From Rhodospirillaceae bacterium (GTDB taxonomy: Bacteria > Pseudomonadota > Alphaproteobacteria > MPNO01 > UBA2964), in assembly GCA_002709075.1 (NCBI GenBank), contig PAPV01000013.1, positions 127,749-169,692 on the forward strand: a DNA stretch of 41,944 nucleotides. The letters run 5' to 3'. Below, in pieces: positions 17,826 through 25,887 of the stretch (within the stretch, counting starts at the first letter, position 1; each line of letters begins with the position of its first letter). The notes beneath the pieces were generated by a model. That model was not told where the DNA came from. It saw only the letters and a list, made by a program, of their open reading frames with translations, and made no database searches. The position numbers and the translations under genes were made by a program.

Positions 17826-20144
17826 TTATATCCGTTTGTCGAGAATAGCTTTTAAACGTTGGGGTGAAACTGGAACTTGCTTTATCGCTCCGGGAATTCC
17901 GATTGCATCATCAATTGCGCTCGCAATTGCTGCCGCGGCGCCTGTGATACCTGCTTCTCCAGCCCCTTTTATTCCTATGGGGGTTCGTATCGATGGAAAA
18001 TCTTCAGTTAATAAAATTTCCGGATTGGGAATTTCCTTCATCGTCGGAATGAGATAATCAGCGAATGTCACAGACAAAGGTTCTCCATTAGGATCATAGG
18101 TAAACTCTTCATAAAGTGAACCACCTAATCCCTGAGCTAATGCTCCAACAAGCTGGCCTTCAACTAGCATAGGGTTAATAGATCTTCCTATATCGTATGC
18201 TATAAAATATTTTTCGACTTCAGTTTTTCCTGTTTCTTCATCCACCTTCACCACGCAAATATGATGTCCGTAAGGGTAAGTTTGATGGTCAATATTGAAC
18301 CACTCTTCCGCAGCTAGGTACGGCACTTTATCTCCTCTTTCTTTAGCAGTGGGCAGTAAAGCTTCAGCAATCTGGCCGAGTGTTAATGAACCGCCTTCAG
18401 GGTTGTTGATCGGATGCACTATCCCGTTGGTAATTGTTAAATCGTCTGAGCGCATTTGCAGTAACTCTGACGCCATATCTAAGGCTTTTTTACGTACAGA
18501 GAGAGCTGTTGCATTTACGGCGCTACCTGTCAAAACGCTGGCGCGAGAAGCGTGCGCTCCAACGCCATAATCTATCCTGTCAGTTCGTCCATGAACAACA
18601 TTGATGTTGCGGTAATTGGCTCCAAGTGCTTCGGCGCATATTTGTGCCATTGCTGTCTCGAAGCCTTGGCCGAGGGAGGCACCGCCAGTGATCACCTCTA
18701 TATGCCCTGTAGTATCAACAAAAATTTTTGCACCATCAGACGGGCCAAGCCCACTTTTTTCAAAAAACATTGAAAGCCCAACACCGACCAGTTCACCGCT
18801 CGCACGACGTTTCTCTAGGTCTGCTTTTAGATTTTCCCATCGAACGGCTTTTAAACCTTGATCTAACAGGCCCGCGTAATCACCGGGATCATGCTCTACG
18901 GAGTCACCAAGAACGTCGAGATCACGGCCGTAAGGCATTTCTTCAAGAGCAATTAAATTACGCCTACGCACTGCAACTGGGTCCATTCCCATCTCTTGGG
19001 CAATTTTATCCATTAAACGTTCCCGTACGAATGTACCTTCAAAGCGCCCGGGAGATCTGTAGGTAGCCGCTGGGGTTTTGTTTGTTAAACGAAAATGACA
19101 CACGGCCCTGTAATTGGGGATGCGATAAGGACCTGGCAGGGTGCCGGTGGTCATATTAGCTACTCTGGTACCGTGTGTGCGGATGTACCCACCTTGATCT
19201 AAATATAACTCGTCATCAATTGCTATCACTTCCCCATCTTCTGCGACAGCAGCCTTACAAATATGTCGCTGTTGACGAGAGTGATTTGCAGCCATCAGAT
19301 TCTCTTGTCGATCCTCAATCCACTTTACAGGCCGATCAAGCCTCATCGCTGCCACACAAACTAATACATCTTCTGGATACAATTCCCCTCTGATACCGAA
19401 GCCTCCTCCCGTATGTCCCTCAAATAAATGAACGCCGGATGAGGGGCGCCCGAGCATACGGCAAATTGTATCGCGATTTCGGTGTGGTACTTTTGCTGCA
19501 CCGTATAACTCAACTATATCTCGGGACGCGTCGTACCTTCCAACATTTCCTCGTGTTTCCAAAGGAACGCCCGAATGTCGACCGACTTTCACATCAACTT
19601 CAACAATTTTAAATGCTTCAGCGAAAGCTCTTTCAACATCACCGTAGCTTTGCTCTACTAATGCTGCCTCTGTTGTGTACCCATCTTTAAAATCTTGTGG
19701 AGGATCATCTGCGTTTATCAACACCTCCAAAGGTTCTAAGTCAAGTATCACATGCTCAGCAGCATCCTCCGCTATGTAGGGGTCTTCTGCAAAAACTGCA
19801 GCAACAGGGTCACCAACATAACGAACTAAATCCCGTGCAAGAGGATACTGACGAAACAACGCCAACGCTGGGTTGCTACCCTCTCGAAAGTCAATTGGGG
19901 GAATATCTTTTATATCATCAGCAGACCAAATGTCCACAACCCCCTCAACCTGGAGTGCAGCGGTTTTGTCCACCCCTATAATTCTACCGTGAGCAAGAGG
20001 GCTTCTGACTATCCTCATATGTAACTGGTTAGGAAAATTTATATCCCCAGCGAAGCGCCCCTTGCCTGTAATTAAGGGGGGGTCTTCTAGCCGTGGAACT
20101 GAATCACCTAAATGCCCGAGAAGTTCGTTTGTTTTAATATTCAT
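17826..20144 (-). CDS. Molybdenum hydroxylase Mo-binding (large) subunit, copy 2
   Basis: This 772-residue protein of the CoxL/XdhA superfamily starts with the hammerhead domain (VPRLEDPPLITGKGRFAGDI; MRIVRSPLAHGRI). It carries the Mo-pterin loops TGGGFGIRGELYPEDV and AATYRSPGRFEGTFVRERLM, and ends with IKGAGEAGITG, whose catalytic Glu is about residue 730. There are no adjacent FAD or Fe-S subunits, so it must borrow partners, perhaps those at 9858-11224. It is first in a leftward operon with UbiD copy 2 and is divergent from Mo subunit copy 3. TYRSPGR at the active-site loop differs from both other copies, suggesting a different substrate. Confidence 0.9.
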   Translation of the reverse strand: MNIKTNELLGHLGDSVPRLEDPPLITGKGRFAGDINFPNQLHMRIVRSPLAHGRIIGVDKTAALQVEGVVDIWSADDIKDIPPIDFREGSNPALALFRQYPLARDLVRYVGDPVAAVFAEDPYIAEDAAEHVILDLEPLEVLINADDPPQDFKDGYTTEAALVEQSYGDVERAFAEAFKIVEVDVKVGRHSGVPLETRGNVGRYDASRDIVELYGAAKVPHRNRDTICRMLGRPSSGVHLFEGHTGGGFGIRGELYPEDVLVCVAAMRLDRPVKWIEDRQENLMAANHSRQQRHICKAAVAEDGEVIAIDDELYLDQGGYIRTHGTRVANMTTGTLPGPYRIPNYRAVCHFRLTNKTPAATYRSPGRFEGTFVRERLMDKIAQEMGMDPVAVRRRNLIALEEMPYGRDLDVLGDSVEHDPGDYAGLLDQGLKAVRWENLKADLEKRRASGELVGVGLSMFFEKSGLGPSDGAKIFVDTTGHIEVITGGASLGQGFETAMAQICAEALGANYRNINVVHGRTDRIDYGVGAHASRASVLTGSAVNATALSVRKKALDMASELLQMRSDDLTITNGIVHPINNPEGGSLTLGQIAEALLPTAKERGDKVPYLAAEEWFNIDHQTYPYGHHICVVKVDEETGKTEVEKYFIAYDIGRSINPMLVEGQLVGALAQGLGGSLYEEFTYDPNGEPLSVTFADYLIPTMKEIPNPEILLTEDFPSIRTPIGIKGAGEAGITGAAAAIASAIDDAIGIPGAIKQVPVSPQRLKAILDKRI

Positions 20145-20190
20145 AGAATAGATATAGAATTATTTTTCACTATAGAAAAGGTTTTCGTGT

Positions 20191-20203
20191 GCAGTTAAAC
20201 TGC
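20191..20203. promoter_or_regulatory. Perfect 13-bp palindrome GCAGTT-A-AACTGC, candidate operator
   Basis: The site lies in the 151-bp divergent gap between Mo subunits 2 and 3. A good guess for the regulator is the XRE protein encoded two genes rightward. It could instead be a chance palindrome; no second copy was found in the window. Confidence 0.4.
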
Positions 20204-20295
20204 CGTTATTTTTACAAACTAATATATTTCTGTTATGGCAATCTGCATCTTCCATCCCTATGTAACGTTTTGGAACCAGTACGAGGAAAGTATAA

Positions 20296-22638
20296 ATGCC
20301 TGATTCTAAGCTTTTTGGAAAGGACATTAAACGTCTAGAAGATCCGGTGCTGTTGAGAGGACAAGCAAACTTTGTTGACGACATTTTTTTGCCGGGAATG
20401 CTGCATGCATGTTTTGTTCGCAGCCCATTTGCTCATGCCAAAATAAATAGAATTGACGGCCTCGCAGCAAGTGAATGTGAAGGTGTGATTGCTGTACTTT
20501 CTTTGAAGGATTTTAGACCCCACCTGATCAGCGAATATTTAGTAGTTGGTTTGCCAAGTCCTAGTTATCGGCAAGAGAGTGATCGTCCCATATTGGCAGA
20601 GAAAGAAGTTGCTTACGTTGGGGAGCCAGTGGCAATAGTTGTGGCTAACACTCGTCATCTTGCAGAAGATGCGGCGGCCATGGTCGAGGTTGAATATGAT
20701 CCACTCCCTGCAGTAAATGATTGTCAAAAAGCACTTAAAGAAGGTTCTCCGACAGCTAGATTAGATGCTCCCCACAATCTAATGGCTGAATTTCTTATGG
20801 AATATGGTAACGTTGAAAAAGCCTTTCTGGACTCTCCTCATGTTTTTAGTGAATCATTAATGATTCATCGAGGAGGCAGTCACTCTATCGAGTGTAGAGG
20901 TTGTGTTGTTCAATATGAAGAGATTTCGGACGAACTAACACTCTGGACATCACATCAGATGCCACATTCATTGATGAGAACATTTGTTGAAATTACTGGA
21001 ATAGATGAAAACCGGATACGAGTTGTCACCCCCCATGTCGGCGGTGGATTTGGTCCGAAGTTAGTGGTCTATCAAGAAGACGTATCTCTGCTGTTAGCTA
21101 CAAAAATTTTAAATAGACCTATTAAATGGATAGAAGATCGTAGAGAACATTTTACTAGTACTACGCAGGAACGTGATCAGTATTGGGAAGTTGAAATAGC
21201 ACTAGACGATAATGGGTTAATACAGGGAGTCAGAGGGGAAGTTATTCATGATCATGGTGCCTACACTGCGCGTGGAGTAAATTTACCCTACAACGCCGCT
21301 GAGACTACTTCGTTGCCTTATGAGATCGAAAATTTTCACATGACAGTTAAGGTTGCGTTGACTAACAAGGTTCCCGTGACACCAGTTCGTGGTGCTGGGC
21401 ACCCACAAGGTGTTTTTGTTATGGAACGGCTTCTAGATCGTGCTGCATCGGAGTTGGGTATCGATCGTGCAGAAATTCGACGTAGAAATCTTATTCCGGG
21501 TGATAAAATGCCCTATGAAAAACCCTTGAAAACACGCGGTGGAATGCCAGTTTTATTGGACTCTGGAAATTATCCTAAATGTCAACATCTTGCGGAAGAA
21601 GCTGCTGATTGGGCAGGGTTTCCATCAAGACAGGAGGAAGCTCGAAAAGAAGGTAGATACCTTGGAATTGGTATATCAAATTTTGTAAAAGGTACAGGTC
21701 GTGGTCCGTTCGAGCAGGTAACCGTTAGAATTGGTCCTTCCGGTAAGGTTCATGTATACACCGGTGGTGTGGCTATCGGCCAAGGAACACATACAATGCT
21801 AGCACAGATTGTTGGTGAACAGTTGGGTGCTGATGTTAATAACGTTACGCTGGTCGGTGGGGATACCCACGCGAACGCACTCGGTATAGGTACTTCAAAT
21901 AGCAGGCTTGCGGTGGTTGCAGGCACTTCGGCGCATGTTGCAGCGCTGAAAGTTAGAGAAAAAACCCTTAAAATTGCTGCTCAATTGTTAGAAGCATCTG
22001 AAGAAGACTTAGACATTGAAGGTGATCAGGTTTGTATTCGTGGCACAGATATGAAGATATCTCTCGGTGATGTAGCAAATGCTGTTGCGGGAACGCCGGG
22101 CTATGCATTGCCCGAAGGCATGGAGCCTGGTTTAGAAGCTACCGAAAACGTGGTTCTGGATAATCTTGCCTTTGCTAATGGCACAAATATTATTGAGGTT
22201 GAGGTTGATCCGGAGACGGGTGGGGTAGAAATTCAGAAATTTATTCTTGCTCACGATAGCGGTGTCATAATCAATTCTATGATGGCTGATGGCCAAATAC
22301 ATGGCAGTGCCGCACATGGAATTGGTAATTCTTTGTTTGAATGGATGGGTTATGATCAGGATGCTAATCCTGTGACGACCAATTTCGCTGAGTATCTCTT
22401 GGTGACAGCAACAGAAATGCCCAATGTTGAAGTGATCCACAATGAGTCCCCTTCCCCACTAAATCCTCTTGGTGTTAAAGGGGTTGGCGAGTGTGGCGTT
22501 GTGCCGACCCCCGCGGCTGTGATTTCTGCTGTTGAGAACGCGTTACAGCCCTTCGGAGTGTGTATTGATAAGGCGCCAATTAGTCCTGCAGAAATTTGTG
22601 CTCTGATTCATGGCGGTAGGGTGCAGGGTGCAGCTTGA
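20296..22638 (+). CDS. Molybdenum hydroxylase Mo-binding (large) subunit, copy 3
   Basis: A third catalytic Mo subunit of 780 residues. The hammerhead domain appears in LFGKDIKRLEDPVLLRGQAN and MLHACFVRSPFAHAKI. The Mo-cofactor loops are HVGGGFGPKLVVYQEDVSLL and PVRGAGHPQGVFVMERLLDR, and the terminal VKGVGECGVVPTPAAV holds the catalytic Glu near residue 732. It is more like copy 2 than copy 1 in the MERLLDR/RERLMDK region. AGGAAAG precedes ATG 20296. It leads an operon with the XRE regulator (18-bp gap) and the TPR oxygenase (14-bp gap). No FAD or Fe-S subunit is adjacent. Confidence 0.91.
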   Translation: MPDSKLFGKDIKRLEDPVLLRGQANFVDDIFLPGMLHACFVRSPFAHAKINRIDGLAASECEGVIAVLSLKDFRPHLISEYLVVGLPSPSYRQESDRPILAEKEVAYVGEPVAIVVANTRHLAEDAAAMVEVEYDPLPAVNDCQKALKEGSPTARLDAPHNLMAEFLMEYGNVEKAFLDSPHVFSESLMIHRGGSHSIECRGCVVQYEEISDELTLWTSHQMPHSLMRTFVEITGIDENRIRVVTPHVGGGFGPKLVVYQEDVSLLLATKILNRPIKWIEDRREHFTSTTQERDQYWEVEIALDDNGLIQGVRGEVIHDHGAYTARGVNLPYNAAETTSLPYEIENFHMTVKVALTNKVPVTPVRGAGHPQGVFVMERLLDRAASELGIDRAEIRRRNLIPGDKMPYEKPLKTRGGMPVLLDSGNYPKCQHLAEEAADWAGFPSRQEEARKEGRYLGIGISNFVKGTGRGPFEQVTVRIGPSGKVHVYTGGVAIGQGTHTMLAQIVGEQLGADVNNVTLVGGDTHANALGIGTSNSRLAVVAGTSAHVAALKVREKTLKIAAQLLEASEEDLDIEGDQVCIRGTDMKISLGDVANAVAGTPGYALPEGMEPGLEATENVVLDNLAFANGTNIIEVEVDPETGGVEIQKFILAHDSGVIINSMMADGQIHGSAAHGIGNSLFEWMGYDQDANPVTTNFAEYLLVTATEMPNVEVIHNESPSPLNPLGVKGVGECGVVPTPAAVISAVENALQPFGVCIDKAPISPAEICALIHGGRVQGAA

Positions 22639-22656
22639 AGTAATTTCAGGGCAGCA

Positions 22657-23523
22657 ATGACACTATTATTTGACGATATTGGTGATAGACTAAAGGCATT
22701 CCGTTTAGGATCTGGGCTTAGTGCGGAAGAAATTGCAAAACGCATTGGTGTATCACGCACAGCTCTTTATCGTCTTGAAAAGGGTGAATTAGTAAAAATT
22801 GATACGCTTGAACGCCTGTCGGAGCTGCTAGATGTTTCCGTACCGACTCTCTTGGGAGTTGGCGTGGAGTACATCGGATCTGCGGTGAGTTTCTTTGAAC
22901 GTTTACGCCAAATCGAAGAGGCAAGTGAGCATATTACGGTTTTGGCGGGATCAATATCCTATCTTCTAGCAAGTGAAGAGTTCCACGGGGTTTTGGCTGA
23001 AGTTTTGGCTGAAAGTTTACCAGAAGGTACAGATTCGCGGGTAAGCAACTTGTTAGAAGTTTTAAGGAGACGAAAAGACTCATACATGAGGCGGAGGCCT
23101 GGCATTCTAAATTTAATATCAGGAACAGAAATTGAACGGTTTTTAAGCAACGGTTTGGTTGGCAAAATTGGGTTAAGTCCAGATACTCAGTTTAAACGGC
23201 GCGCGGCAGCCCGCGCAGAGGCCTGTCACTTGGCAAATTTGATGGAGTCGGAACCAATCGGCGTACAGATTGGAATTATTCCCGGAACCTTGCCGCATAA
23301 TAGTTTTCAAATCTTTCGCCAAGCTCACCGCCGGTTGCTCGCCCTCAGTCCGTTTCGTCTTGGTGAACAGCCAAATATTAGTGCGGGAATCGCCATGATT
23401 ACTTCCGCGGAAGAGGCTCTCGCATTACATCAAAGAACTGTTGAAAATATGTGGCTTAGATCAAAGAAGGGATGTGCTGGAGCAACTTACCTGAGGTCTT
23501 TAATTGCAATTCATGCGGTATAG
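22657..23523 (+). CDS. XRE-family transcriptional regulator with an unassigned C-terminal domain
   Basis: Residues 8-60 form a Cro/C1-type helix-turn-helix: IGDRLKAFRLGSGLSAEEIA, then GVSRTALYRLEKGELVKIDT. The remaining 230 residues have no domain I can name; they contain a region GVQIGIIPGTLPHNSFQIFR followed by a segment rich in charged helices. The C-terminal part may sense a ligand such as the pathway substrate. It sits between a Mo subunit and the TPR oxygenase in one operon, so it probably controls this operon and perhaps the divergent one. A 12-bp tandem repeat lies at 22990-23013 in its coding sequence. Confidence 0.8.
   Translation: MTLLFDDIGDRLKAFRLGSGLSAEEIAKRIGVSRTALYRLEKGELVKIDTLERLSELLDVSVPTLLGVGVEYIGSAVSFFERLRQIEEASEHITVLAGSISYLLASEEFHGVLAEVLAESLPEGTDSRVSNLLEVLRRRKDSYMRRRPGILNLISGTEIERFLSNGLVGKIGLSPDTQFKRRAAARAEACHLANLMESEPIGVQIGIIPGTLPHNSFQIFRQAHRRLLALSPFRLGEQPNISAGIAMITSAEEALALHQRTVENMWLRSKKGCAGATYLRSLIAIHAV
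22990..23013. repeat. Tandem 12-bp duplication GTTTTGGCTGAA x2 inside the XRE gene
   Basis: Two perfect adjacent copies encode VLAEVLAE in the linker or sensor region. The unit is in frame, so copy-number change would add or remove VLAE without a frameshift. Confidence 0.7.
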
Positions 23524-23537
23524 GAAAGAAATGAGTC

Positions 23538-24938
23538 ATGGCCGACTCCTACACAAAAGAATTTGAAGCTGTTGCTGCAAAGGCAATCGATGCCTACAAA
23601 TCAGGTGACTTGATTTATGCAGAATCCTGTTGGAGAGAGGCTTTAAAATTAAAACCGTATCATGTCGGAGCGCGTCACAATCTTGGTGTGTTGTTGGCAC
23701 GTAAGAATGAACACAACGCAGCTATCGAAACTTTTAATATGGTTATTAAGGCAAAGCCTGATCACGCGCGGGCTCACGCCAATCGGGCCGGCATCCTGCG
23801 AGCTACTGGTAATATGCGTGGGGCACTCGCAGGATATCAGACCGCAATAGAAATAGATCCAAATTTTTTTCAGGCTTATGTCGCGAAAGGTGATGCATTA
23901 TTTTTTTGGCAACGGTTTACAGAAGCCGTAGAAGCATATGATGCTGTTCTTTTGCGAAATGAAAATTATCTTGGGGCGCTTAGAGGCAGAGCCTTGGCTC
24001 TCTTGGCTCTTGGTGATGAAGCTGCCGCATTAAATGACTTTGAGAAGATTTTTTTAGTGAGAGCATCGTTGGAATTCCGACCGAGTAAAATTTCTCGCCT
24101 CAAACTGAGACATGACTTGGATCAATTATCGTACTCTGGAAAGGGTAAAAAATATGCTAAAATACTATCCAATTTAGAATCAGAGATCCACTGGCCCGAA
24201 GATGAAAACGAACCAGTTAGACTCTCTAAAACATGGTCAAAATCCCTTGAGGAATTTTTTAACCAACCTACAAATATTGTTTTGGCAGAAAAAGTAAGTG
24301 AACCTCTGACAGTTAAGGCTATCTCTATTCTTAATTCCTTGGATGAAATTAAGGATGGCCCACAAATTATTGACGGCTTGCTGCATGAAGACGCGTTAAA
24401 AATGCTTCGCTATTATTTATTAAAAAGTACTATTTGGAATGATTTCACACATATCGATGGATTTGTTGCAACCTATCTTGAAACTGGCCTGGCCTCTCCA
24501 TTGTTTTTACAGTTAGTGACTGCACTACGTCAAACGTCAGCATTTCGTAATTTGCCTTTAGTGCAGGGTTGGGCATTTAAAGGTGTGTCTTCTGAAGCTA
24601 GGATAGGAATGCATTCCGACGAAGCAAAATTGAGTTTAAATATCTGGCTAACTCCAGATAACGCTAATCTCGAGCCAGAACATGGGGGCTTGATTGTTCA
24701 TCGGCACTTGCCACCTGCAGATTGGTCTCTATCTAACTATTCTGATGATAAGGCACGCATTGAAAAGTGGATTCTTCAAAAGAACACTGACTCGCTTGAA
24801 ATTCCATACCGTGAAAATCGTGCAGTTATTTTTGACTCTAGGCTTTTTCATGGATCGGGCTCAATGAAGTTTGCGGATGGATATGAAAATCAAAGGATAA
24901 ATATTACATTACTTTTTGGTCACTCCAGAAAATTGTAA
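23538..24938 (+). CDS. TPR-repeat protein with C-terminal 2OG-Fe(II) oxygenase-like domain
   Basis: The first about 190 residues are tetratricopeptide repeats (for example AVAAKAIDAYKSGDLIYAES, ARHNLGVLLARKNEHNAAIE, ARAHANRAGILRATGNMRGA). The C-terminal 110 residues have the iron ligands of a 2-oxoglutarate dioxygenase: H359 and D361 in GMHSDEA, H438 in LFHGSGS and Arg453 in QRINITLLFG. The middle about 170 residues are linker and dioxygenase N-terminal part. Such TPR-oxygenase fusions often hydroxylate proteins, peptides or small molecules, but the substrate is unknown. AGGAAAG precedes the ATG. It is the third gene of the Mo-subunit copy 3/XRE operon. Confidence 0.8.
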   Translation: MADSYTKEFEAVAAKAIDAYKSGDLIYAESCWREALKLKPYHVGARHNLGVLLARKNEHNAAIETFNMVIKAKPDHARAHANRAGILRATGNMRGALAGYQTAIEIDPNFFQAYVAKGDALFFWQRFTEAVEAYDAVLLRNENYLGALRGRALALLALGDEAAALNDFEKIFLVRASLEFRPSKISRLKLRHDLDQLSYSGKGKKYAKILSNLESEIHWPEDENEPVRLSKTWSKSLEEFFNQPTNIVLAEKVSEPLTVKAISILNSLDEIKDGPQIIDGLLHEDALKMLRYYLLKSTIWNDFTHIDGFVATYLETGLASPLFLQLVTALRQTSAFRNLPLVQGWAFKGVSSEARIGMHSDEAKLSLNIWLTPDNANLEPEHGGLIVHRHLPPADWSLSNYSDDKARIEKWILQKNTDSLEIPYRENRAVIFDSRLFHGSGSMKFADGYENQRINITLLFGHSRKL

Positions 24939-24976
24939 AAAAATTGGAAAATATATTTATTTTGAAACAAAATAGT

Positions 24977-24982
24977 TATAAT
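24977..24982 (+). promoter_or_regulatory. Candidate -10 TATAAT upstream of the PyrKD-like operon
   Basis: A consensus TATAAT lies 33 bases before ATG 25015 in a very AT-rich 76-bp gap. The -35 position is poor, so this is only a -10 guess. GAAGGTGGG at 25004-25012 is a good ribosome-binding site for the next gene. Confidence 0.35.
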
Positions 24983-25014
24983 ATATATCAGTCATTATAT
25001 TTTGAAGGTGGGTT

Positions 25015-25887
25015 ATGTCGGGGCATTTAGTTGAAAATAATTATACAACCGGTGCAATACGGGCTATGGAGTTGGATCCTTTTCCAAATAAACCTGCGGG
25101 TGAGTTTATTTGTAACGTCATATCGAATGATTGGGTCAATGAGGAATACAAACTGGTTGTTCTGGGTGCGCACAAAAAAGCATTAACAGCAGTAGCAGGG
25201 CAGTTTTTTCATTTATTGTGCCCAACCCCGGATGGGGCAGAGGTATGGATGAGGCGACCTATGAGCGTATACAGAGTTGATCAAAGTGGTGGAAGAATCG
25301 AATTTTTGTACAAGAGTGAAGGGCGTGGCACTAGAGGTATAGCCACTCTTAAGTCGGGAGATGAGTTCAATATTGCAGGTCCTTTGGGAGTTGGGTTTTG
25401 GCTTGAACCAGATTGGAAAAACATTGTTGTTCTGGGGCGTGGAGTAGGCTTGGCAACACTCGCACCTTTATCGCAAATGGCATTTGAGGCTGGGGTGAAT
25501 GTCACTGCACTTCTGAGTGCCCGTAATCGCGATGTAGTTATGTCACGTGATCTCTTTGAGAGTTATAATGCGGATGTAATTGAGTTAATTGATACCGATG
25601 GCTCATCAGACGTTTCAAATGTGAAAAATATTATTGAAGGTCTTATCAAAGATCAGAAAGCTGACGCATTTTTTACGTGCGGGTCAAATCGTTTATTGAA
25701 TTTGTTGAAGGATCAGGGACGAAAATATGGGATTCCAGGGCAGGTGGCTATGGAACAACTGATGGTTTGTGGTGTCGGTGCTTGTTACGTCTGCGTGCGG
25801 ACATTTAACGTGAATAACGAGCGGGTGTTGAGGCGAGTTTGCCGAGAGGGGCCGGTGTTCAAGATGGAGGAGACGGTTGGATGGTAG
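25015..25887 (+). CDS. PyrK-like FAD/2Fe-2S electron-transfer subunit
   Basis: The 290-residue protein resembles the electron-transfer subunit (PyrK) of class 1B dihydroorotate dehydrogenases. RPMSVY at residues 81-86 is the FAD-binding RxYS-type motif, GPLGVGFW at 122-129 and GRGVGLATLAP at 141-151 are the pyridine-nucleotide/FAD segments. The 2Fe-2S cluster uses Cys252, 257, 260 and 276 in MVCGVGACYVC and RRVCREGPVF. PyrK takes electrons from the FMN subunit and gives them to NAD+. It overlaps the following PyrD-like gene by 7 bases, as partner subunits do. It is slightly longer than usual because of an N-terminal extension of about 20 residues. Confidence 0.85.
   Translation: MSGHLVENNYTTGAIRAMELDPFPNKPAGEFICNVISNDWVNEEYKLVVLGAHKKALTAVAGQFFHLLCPTPDGAEVWMRRPMSVYRVDQSGGRIEFLYKSEGRGTRGIATLKSGDEFNIAGPLGVGFWLEPDWKNIVVLGRGVGLATLAPLSQMAFEAGVNVTALLSARNRDVVMSRDLFESYNADVIELIDTDGSSDVSNVKNIIEGLIKDQKADAFFTCGSNRLLNLLKDQGRKYGIPGQVAMEQLMVCGVGACYVCVRTFNVNNERVLRRVCREGPVFKMEETVGW

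Noticed and set aside
25839-25880. Upstream start for the PyrD-like gene
   Set aside because: It would overlap the PyrK-like Fe-S region for 49 bases; ATG 25881 gives the usual N-terminus and a 7-base overlap.
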